Of a stretch of DNA of 6,870 bases, positions 1 to 4,786 are shown piece after piece. Positions within the stretch are counted from its first letter, which is position 1; each line of letters starts with the position of its first letter. The notes under the pieces were generated by a model. It worked only from the letters and a program-made list of their open reading frames with translations, was not told the origin of the DNA and made no database searches. Source of the stretch: Solirubrobacteraceae bacterium (lineage in GTDB: Bacteria > Actinomycetota > Thermoleophilia > Solirubrobacterales > Solirubrobacteraceae); assembly GCA_019683665.1 (NCBI GenBank), contig JADGIB010000197.1, positions 1-6,870 on the forward strand, in the 5' to 3' direction. The position numbers were made by a program, and so were the translations under genes.

Positions 1-94
1 CGCGGTGCGCGGGCCGCGGGAGCCGGCCTGGTGGCCGGAGTTCGAGCGCGACTTCCGCGCCTACGCGGCCCGGCGCCGCCCCGAGACGCGCTGA
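1..94 (+). CDS. C-terminal end of an unrecognised protein (partial, 5' end outside window)
   Basis: The frame beginning at base 2 is open from the window edge to a TGA at 92-94 and gives a 30-residue tail. It contains a PAWWPEFERDFRAYAARRR stretch, rich in aromatic and arginine residues, which looks like a real protein end with codons ending mostly in G or C. The rest of the gene lies outside the window, so no domain can be assigned and I do not recognise the family. The gene converges on the MFS exporter, with only 10 bp between the two stop codons. A strong hairpin 30 bp beyond its stop could end its transcript. Confidence is in the reading frame, not in any function. Confidence 0.5.
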   Translation, partial: AVRGPREPAWWPEFERDFRAYAARRRPETR

Positions 95-124
95 CCGCGC
101 GCCGTCAGGCCGCGCCCCCGCTGA

Positions 125-150
125 GCACCCGCGGCGCGGGCCGCGGGTGC
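125..150 (+). terminator. 11-bp perfect GC-rich hairpin, candidate terminator for the gene ending at 94
   Basis: The arms GCACCCGCGGC (125-135) and GCCGCGGGTGC (140-150) are exact reverse complements around a four-base GCGG loop. The hairpin starts 30 bp after the TGA of the left-edge gene. There is no T tract on either strand, so a classical intrinsic terminator is not shown; in high-GC actinobacteria T-poor hairpins can still act as terminators. It lies inside the last codons of the convergent exporter, in a proline- and glycine-rich cytoplasmic tail where sequence constraint should be low. The role is inferred. Confidence 0.35.
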
Positions 151-1149
151 CCGGGCGCCGGGACCGGCTCAGTGACGTCGGCGTCGGCCGGGGTCGAGCG
201 GCGCAGGAGGACGAGCGCGAGCACGAGCGCGACGACGATGAGCGCGGCCGACAGCTTCAGCGCGGTGCCGAGCGCGCTGACGAACGCCTCCCGCACCGCC
301 TCGTGGACCTCGGCCGCGCGGTCGCCGGCGATGTCGCGCAGCGTCCGCTGCGCGCCGCTCGTGCCCGCGAGCAGGCCGTCGAGCTCCTGGGCCTGGCCAC
401 GGCTCACCGTCACGCCCGCGTCCCCGCTGAGCGACACCGTCCGCTGCGCGAACAGCTCGTTGAAGATCGCCCCGGTGACGGCGACGCCGAGCGTCGCGCC
501 GAGCCCGCTCAGCGTCACGAGCACCCCGGAGGCGGCGCCGGCGTGGTCGCGCGACACCGCGTTCATCGCCGCGAGGTTCATCGGGGTGAGCGCGAGGCCG
601 ACGCCGAAGCCCATGAGCGCGCTCGGCCACCACAGCTGCGCGTAGCCGGTGTCGAGGTCGAGTGTCGAGATGACGAAGACCGACACCGCCATCAGCGCGA
701 GGCCGACCGCGATCGGCGGGCGCGGCCCGACGTGCGCGGCGATCCGCCCGCCGAGCGGCGAGCCGACGACCATCGTCGCCGTCAGCGGCAGCAGGAGCAC
801 GCCGACCTTCACCGGCGAGTCGCCGAGGATCTCCTGGAAGTAGAGCGGCAGGAAGAACAGCAGCGCGCCGAACGAGAAGTCGAGGGCGAAGATCACGATC
901 GTCGACCCGAGGAAGTTGCGCCGCCGGAAGAACGAGAAGTCGATGACCGGGTCGCCGGTGCGCCGCTCGACGACGCCGAAGACGACGAAGAGGGCCACCC
1001 CGGCGACGAGCAGGACGACCGTCGCCGTCGCCCCCCAGCCCCAGTCGGCGCCCTGGTTGAGCGCGAGCGTCAGCGCCGTCAGCGCCGCCGCCGACAGGGC
1101 GACGCCGGCCACGTCGACGTGCCGCGGCGCGCTCGGGTCCCGCGACTCC

Positions 1150-1154
1150 GGGGG
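1150..1154 (-). other. Frameshift site: G5 (C5 on coding strand) homopolymer in the MFS gene
   Basis: On the coding strand the run reads GCC GCC CCC GGA GTC in the upstream frame. With one C fewer it reads GCC GCC CCG GAG TCG CGG GAC, giving AAPESRDP, which is the expected linker between TM6 and TM7. Clear membrane-protein sequence on both sides in different frames places the lesion in or within a few bases of this run. Confidence 0.8.
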
Positions 1155-1715
1155 CGGCCGAGATCGCCAGGACGGCGATGAGCACGCCGAACGCCGCGCA
1201 GACGACGAAGATCCAGCGCCAGTCCAGCTCGCCGGTGAGCACGCCGCCGACGAGGACGCCGACGCCCGAGACGAGCTCGGTCGCCGCGCCCCACAGGCCG
1301 ATCGCCATGCCGCGGCTCGAGCCGCGGAAGACGTCGGTGACGATCGACATCGACGACGGCATCAGCAGCGCGCCGCCGGCGCCCGCGAGCGCGATCCCGG
1401 CGATCAGCACCTCGACGCCGGGGCTGGCGGCGGCCAGCACCGACCCGCCCCCGAAGAGCAGGCACCCCCACAGCAGCATCCGGCGGCGGCCGAACACGTC
1501 GGCCAGCCGCCCGCCGGTGATCAGCAGCGCCGAGAACGGGATCAGGAACGCGGTGACGGTCCACTGCAGCTCGGCCATCGACGTGCCGAGCTCGCGGTGG
1601 ATCGTCGGCAGCGCCATGACGATCGCGGCCGTCGGCAGCTGGACGATCCCGGCCGCGCACACCATCGCCGTCAGCGTCCGTGCGCAGCCGACCCGATGCT
1701 CCTCCCCGTGGTGGA

Positions 1716-2120
1716 TCACCCGCCCATCATCGCGGGCGGGGCGGATGGGATTCCCTGATCAGACGCTGACCGCGGCGCCGAGGATGTAGTCGCGCACGGG
1801 GCGCCGAGGATGTAGTCGCGCACGGCGGCGCCGACCGAGATGTCGAGGGAGACCGACCCGCCGGTGAGGCGCACGGCGGCGGCGTCCTCGGTGATCTCCG
1901 CGTTCCAGCCGTGGAGGTCGACGCCCCGGAGGGCCACCGCCAGCACGCGGGCGGCGCGCTCGTGGCGCGAGTGCACGAACGGGGGCTTGTCGAGCTCGAG
2001 CGACAGCTCGAAGTCGATCCCCTCGTCGTCGTCGAGGTCGCGCAGGCGCTGCAGGTTGCGGTCGATCTCGGCGGCGACGGGTGCGAGCGCCAGGTCCTTC
2101 GGGGTCTTCGGGAGGGTCAT
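1716..2120 (-). CDS. Small acidic protein of unknown family, C-terminus altered by a 26-bp tandem duplication
   Basis: The ATG at 2120 has an AAGGGGAA ribosome-binding site seven bases upstream. As read, the product is 134 residues. The first 105 or so look like a compact soluble protein: a charged helix (EIDRNLQRLRDLDDDEGIDF, 18-37), an acidic strand FELSLELDKPPFVHSRHERA, then alternating strands ending SLDISVGAAVRDYILGA. There is no signal peptide, membrane segment or metal motif, and I do not recognise the family. After residue 106 the frame is displaced by the duplication at 1774-1825 and yields a low-complexity Ala/Ser/Pro tail. With a single repeat copy the protein would be 111 residues, ending RDYILGAAVSV at a TGA at 1759-1761. 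As read, the stop instead overlaps the exporter GTG as GTGA, so the two could be cotranslated. Its role is unknown; same-strand adjacency suggests coexpression with the exporter. Confidence 0.7.
   Translation of the reverse strand: MTLPKTPKDLALAPVAAEIDRNLQRLRDLDDDEGIDFELSLELDKPPFVHSRHERAARVLAVALRGVDLHGWNAEITEDAAAVRLTGGSVSLDISVGAAVRDYILGAPCATTSSAPRSASDQGIPSAPPAMMGG
1774..1825. repeat. Perfect 26-bp tandem direct duplication (two copies)
   Basis: Copies at 1774-1799 and 1800-1825 are identical and contiguous; each begins GGCGCCGAGG and ends GTCGCGCACGG. The unit length is not a multiple of three, so one copy shifts the reading frame of the small gene that contains it. On the coding strand the first copy encodes VRDYILGA in frame; the second repeats the same DNA one phase off. 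Replication slippage or an assembly or read artefact are both possible. Confidence 0.95.
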
Positions 2121-2239
2121 GGCGTGGTTCCCCTTGTCGGGTCGGTTTCGATGCGCCGATGGAACCGCAGCCCGCGAGGGCGGCCATCCGCGCGCCGCCG
2201 ACGAGGCGCTGCGGGATCGCGCGGACGCGTATCCGTAGT

Positions 2240-2254
2240 CCCCCGAAACGGGGG
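2240..2254. repeat. 15-bp palindrome CCCCCG-AAA-CGGGGG in an intergenic region
   Basis: Two six-base arms, CCCCCG and CGGGGG, flank an AAA spacer with perfect symmetry. It sits 120 bp upstream of the small gene on the - strand and just before the amidohydrolase remnant on the + strand. It could be an operator for a dimeric regulator, a short hairpin, or a relic of the lost 5' part of the remnant. The stretch from 2121 to 2273 otherwise holds no gene I can support and no clear promoter hexamers. Confidence 0.4.
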
Positions 2255-2273
2255 TGCGCGGGTCGACGGGCCG

Positions 2274-2585
2274 CGCGCGTTCGACGAGCACGCCGAGGTC
2301 GTCTGCGTCGACGGGCGGCCGACCGGCGAGCTGCGCGAGGCCGCCGCCACGATGCTCGTCCAGGCCGCCGCGCTCACCGCGCTCGAGGCGCTGGCCGGCT
2401 GCACGACGCGGGCCGCCCGCGCCGTCGGCCACGACGACCAGGGCCGCATCGCGCCCGGCTGCTTCGGCGACCTGACCGTGCTCGCCGCCGACCCCGTCGA
2501 CTGCGACGCCGACGACCTCCTCGACGACCCGGTCCTCCTCACCGTCGTCGACGGCGAGGTCACCCACCGCGACCCGTCGCGCTGA
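2274..2585 (+). pseudogene. YtcJ-type amidohydrolase remnant, 5'-truncated and internally deleted
   Basis: The last 70 or so residues look like the C-terminus of a metal-dependent amidohydrolase of the YtcJ (amidohydrolase 3) group: TALEALAGCTTRAARAVG, then GRIAPGCFGDLTVLAADP, then DDPVLLTVVDGEVTHR, the part that closes the small beta domain. The HxH and other metal-binding segments of the TIM barrel are absent, and no full-length ORF lies upstream (these enzymes are usually about 500-560 residues). Just before this tail is VCVDGRPTGELREAA, which resembles the DGxPTGxLxExA segment normally found in the first half of YtcJ-type proteins, hundreds of residues earlier. This suggests an internal deletion that joined the two parts near 2350. 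No ribosome-binding site or convincing start is visible, so it is probably not functional. The left boundary is approximate. Confidence 0.65.
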
Positions 2586-2654
2586 CCCGGCGCCCCGGCG
2601 CCCGGCTTGCGCGCCGGCAGCACGGGTACGAGATCTCCAGGCCCTGCCACCGCG

Positions 2655-2662
2655 GGAGGAGG
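2655..2662 (+). promoter_or_regulatory. Strong ribosome-binding site of the amino-acid dehydrogenase
   Basis: GGAGGAGG lies five bases before the ATG at 2668 and fixes that start. Upstream, 2601-2617 has a short CCGGC-TTGCGC-GCCGG inverted repeat, but no confident -35/-10 pair is visible in the 80 bp between the remnant and this gene. Confidence 0.8.
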
Positions 2663-2667
2663 ATCGG

Positions 2668-3759
2668 ATGACGAACGAGGCGCACGCCGGCCTGAGCGCG
2701 TCGCTGTCGTGGACGCACGAGCGGGTGGTGATCGTCCACGACCCCGCCAGCGGCCTGCAGGGCGTCATCGCCATCCACTCGACCGTGCTCGGCCCCGCGC
2801 TCGGCGGGCTGCGGATCCGCGCCTACGACGGCGGGCCGGCCGAGGCGCTCGACGACGCGCTGCGCCTCTCCCACGCGATGACGCTGAAGGCGTCGGCCGC
2901 CGGCCTCGACCTCGGCGGCGGCAAGGCGGTCGTCGTCGACGACGGGCGCGCCGGCCGGCGCGAGGCGCGGCTCGACGCGTTCGCGCGCGAGGTCGAGGCG
3001 CTCGGCGGCGCCTACGTCACCGCCGAGGACATCGGCACGACGACCGCCGACATGGACCGCATCGCCCTCCACACCGAGCACGTCGTCGGCCGCAGCCCCC
3101 GCGGGACGCTCGGCGGCGACCCGTCCCCGTCGACGGCCCGGACCGTCCTCGGCGCGATGCGGGCCGCGCTCCAGGTGCTCGGCGAGCCCGACGACCTCGA
3201 GGGGCGGACGGTCGGCGTCGTCGGCCTCGGCAAGGTCGGCGGGCGGCTCGCGCGCCGGCTCGCCGAGGCGGGCGCCCGCGTCATCGGCTGCGACCCGGTG
3301 CCGGAGGCCCGGGCGCAGATGGCCGGCCTCGGCGTCGAGGCCGTCGCGCGCCCCGACGCGGTGCTCGCCCGCGAGCTCGACGTGCTCGCGCCGTGCGCGA
3401 CCGGCGGGCTGATCGACGCCGCGCTCGCCGGCGCCCTGCGCTGCCGCGTCGTCTGCGGCGCCGCGAACAACCCGCTCCGCGGGCCGCGGGCGGCCGAGCG
3501 CCTCCACGCCCGCGGCGTCCTCTACGTGCCGGACTTCCTCGCCAACTGCGGCGGGCTCATCCACGTCGACGCCGAGCGCCGCCGCGACGGCGACCCCGCG
3601 CGCCTGGCCGCCGCGCTCGACGCCGCCCGCGAGCGCGTCCACGCCGTCCTCGAGCACGCCGTGCGGGAGCGGCGCGAGCCGGCGCGGCTCGCCGCCGAGC
3701 TCGCCTGGCGGCGGATCGCGGTCGCGAGCCGCGCCGCGGCCCCCCCCGGCGTGCGCTGA
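2668..3759 (+). CDS. Leu/Val/Phe-type amino acid dehydrogenase (Glu/Leu/Phe/Val dehydrogenase family)
   Basis: This 363-residue cytoplasmic enzyme should catalyse NAD-dependent oxidative deamination of a hydrophobic L-amino acid to its 2-oxo acid plus ammonium. The substrate domain contains LGPALGGLRIRAY (41-53), MTLKASAAGLDLGGGKAVV (71-89) with the two conserved lysines K74 (substrate carboxylate) and K86 (catalytic), and YVTAEDIGT (117-125) with the conserved Asp121. The Rossmann domain begins VGVVGLGKVGG (182-192), with an acidic residue, D209, after the second strand, consistent with NAD preference. Further family motifs are CGAANNPL (263-270) and PDFLANCGG (288-296). Length and domain order are typical of leucine, valine and phenylalanine dehydrogenases. 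Exact specificity cannot be read from motifs; branched-chain is more likely than phenylalanine by general resemblance. The gene appears intact and monocistronic, converging on korB with 22 bp between the two genes. A C8 run at 3740-3747 near the 3' end affects only the last few residues. Confidence 0.9.
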   Translation: MTNEAHAGLSASLSWTHERVVIVHDPASGLQGVIAIHSTVLGPALGGLRIRAYDGGPAEALDDALRLSHAMTLKASAAGLDLGGGKAVVVDDGRAGRREARLDAFAREVEALGGAYVTAEDIGTTTADMDRIALHTEHVVGRSPRGTLGGDPSPSTARTVLGAMRAALQVLGEPDDLEGRTVGVVGLGKVGGRLARRLAEAGARVIGCDPVPEARAQMAGLGVEAVARPDAVLARELDVLAPCATGGLIDAALAGALRCRVVCGAANNPLRGPRAAERLHARGVLYVPDFLANCGGLIHVDAERRRDGDPARLAAALDAARERVHAVLEHAVRERREPARLAAELAWRRIAVASRAAAPPGVR

Positions 3760-3780
3760 CGCCGGCCGGGCCCGCGGGCG
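3760..3780. terminator. GC-rich palindromic spacer between convergent genes, possible bidirectional terminator
   Basis: The 22-bp gap between the dehydrogenase stop and the korB stop contains CCGGCCGG (3762-3769) and the perfect 10-bp palindrome GCCCGCGGGC (3770-3779). Position between convergent genes fits transcription termination, but the symmetric elements lack loops and a T tract, so a stable terminator hairpin is not demonstrated. Confidence 0.25.
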
Positions 3781-3781
3781 C

Positions 3782-4786
3782 TCAGGCCACGGTCCAGGTG
3801 TCGCCCGCCTGCAGGAGCGCGTCGAGCTCGGCGTCCCCGACGCGCTCGCGGGCCGCGCGGGCCTCGGCGACGAGCCCCTCGCCCCAGGCCGGGGCGTCGA
3901 TCGAGCGGAAGACGCCGAGCGGCACCGGGCCGCGGGCGAGGTCGCCGATCTGGGCGAGCTGGAAGGCGAGCCCCGGGTCGGCGCGGTGGGCGTCGTGCAC
4001 GACGATGTCGGCCTCGTCGGTCGACGCGGTGTCGGCGACGACGAGCGTCCCGTCGGCGGCGCGGGCGACGCAGCGCTCGCCCTCGGGCCCGAACACGATC
4101 GGCCGGCCGTGCACGAGCGGGATGCGGTTCGCGTCCTTCTCGGCGCCGACGACGTGCTCGTAGGAGCCGTCGTTGAACACCGGGCAGTTCTGCAGGACCT
4201 CGACGAGCGCCGCGCCCGGGTGCTCGGCCGCGGCCCGCAGGACCTCCGGCAGCCCCTGCTTGTCGCGGTCGACGGCGCGGGCCACGAACGTCGCGCCGGC
4301 GCCGAGCGCCAGCGAGATCGCGTCCAGCGGCGCCTCGGCCTTCCCGCGCGGGGTGCTCTTCGTGACCTTGCCGCGCTCGGACGTCGGCGAGGCCTGGCCC
4401 TTCGTCAGCCCGTAGATGCGGTTGTTGAACAGCAGGATCTTCACCGGCACGTTGCGGCGCAGCGCGTGGACGAGGTGCCCGGCGCCGATCGACAGCGCGT
4501 CGCCGTCGCCGCTGACGATCCACACCGACAGGTCGTCGCGGGCGGCGGCCAGGCCGGTCGCGATCGCCGGCGCGCGGCCGTGGATCGCGTGCATCCCGTA
4601 CGTGTTCATGTAGTACGAGAAGCGGCCGGCGCAGCCGATGCCGGTCACGAACACGATCCGCTCCGGCGGGATGCCGAGCTCCGGCATGAACCCCTGGACG
4701 GCGGCGAGGATCGAGTAGTCGCCGCACCCCGGGCACCAGCGCGTCTCCTGCGCGGACTGGAAGTCGGCCTTCGTCAGCGTCGTCAT
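3782..4786 (-). CDS. korB: 2-oxoacid:ferredoxin oxidoreductase, beta subunit (probably 2-oxoglutarate)
   Basis: This 334-residue subunit binds thiamine pyrophosphate and a [4Fe-4S] cluster, and with KorA converts a 2-oxo acid and CoA to acyl-CoA, CO2 and reduced ferredoxin. The N-terminus has WCPGCGDYSIL (17-27) with cluster cysteines C18 and C21; C52 in GIGCAGR and C201 in NCPVFNDGS complete the four-cysteine set expected in this family. The TPP/Mg motif spans SGDGDALSIGAGH (92-104) to FNNRIYGLTKGQ (120-131). The short C-terminal region (about 220-334) is the usual KorB tail. The ATG at 4786 overlaps the korA TGA as ATGA, and a GGAGG lies ten bases upstream inside korA, indicating translational coupling. 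No ferredoxin-like domain is fused, so a separate ferredoxin must accept the electrons. KGQASPTSERG matches KorB rather than pyruvate oxidoreductases, but other 2-oxo acids cannot be excluded. Confidence 0.93.
   Translation of the reverse strand: MTTLTKADFQSAQETRWCPGCGDYSILAAVQGFMPELGIPPERIVFVTGIGCAGRFSYYMNTYGMHAIHGRAPAIATGLAAARDDLSVWIVSGDGDALSIGAGHLVHALRRNVPVKILLFNNRIYGLTKGQASPTSERGKVTKSTPRGKAEAPLDAISLALGAGATFVARAVDRDKQGLPEVLRAAAEHPGAALVEVLQNCPVFNDGSYEHVVGAEKDANRIPLVHGRPIVFGPEGERCVARAADGTLVVADTASTDEADIVVHDAHRADPGLAFQLAQIGDLARGPVPLGVFRSIDAPAWGEGLVAEARAARERVGDAELDALLQAGDTWTVA

Larger units (their letters stand above)
105..1719 (-). pseudogene. DHA2-family (EmrB/QacA-like) 14-TM MFS drug exporter, interrupted by a +1 frameshift
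   Basis: This encodes an inner-membrane proton-driven multidrug-type exporter. The N-terminal part (frame from GTG 1719) holds TM1-6, the MFS motif A GRLADVFGRRR (residues 70-80) after TM2, and a motif-C-like stretch VSGVGVLVGGVLTGELDWRW (150-169) typical of antiporters. Near residue 190 that frame turns into arginine-rich nonsense, although it stays open to 169. The true continuation lies in the neighbouring frame, from PESRDPSAPRHVDVAGVAL through TM7-14, with a long extracytoplasmic loop before TM14, ending at 105. Deleting one base from the G5 run at 1150-1154 joins the two halves into a 537-residue protein, normal for DHA2. It is either a genuine pseudogene or a homopolymer sequencing error. 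The start is uncertain: GTG 1719 overlaps the stop of the upstream gene as GTGA, while a GGGGAGGAG lies inside the ORF just after it with no good start at normal spacing. The substrate cannot be predicted. Confidence 0.85.

Noticed and set aside
169..1140. Continuation of the exporter start frame giving an apparent 516-residue protein
   Set aside because: After about residue 190 the sequence is arginine-, alanine- and aspartate-rich with no membrane segments, while the adjacent frame has clear TM7-14. This part is a frame shadow exposed by the frameshift.
147..1181. Long + strand open frame (about 344 codons) opposite the exporter
   Set aside because: Its composition is almost entirely Arg, Glu, Asp and Ala and it mirrors the exporter codons, an antisense shadow common at this GC content.
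1747..1761. GGGATTCCC and adjacent TGATCA as an operator upstream of the exporter
   Set aside because: Both palindromes are too short to be distinguished from chance, and as read they lie inside the extended small gene.
2145..2238. Short + strand tail ending ADEALRDRADAYP and a TAG, possibly the end of another broken gene
   Set aside because: About 25 codons look somewhat coding-like, but there is no start, no family resemblance, and chance open frames of this length are expected here.
2560..3657. Long - strand open frame opposite the dehydrogenase
   Set aside because: The opposite strand has every catalytic and cofactor motif of a known family and a strong ribosome-binding site; this frame has none.
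3740..3747. C8 homopolymer near the 3' end of the dehydrogenase as a frameshift
   Set aside because: The frame is intact through all conserved motifs and ends a few residues later; a miscount would only alter a non-conserved tail.
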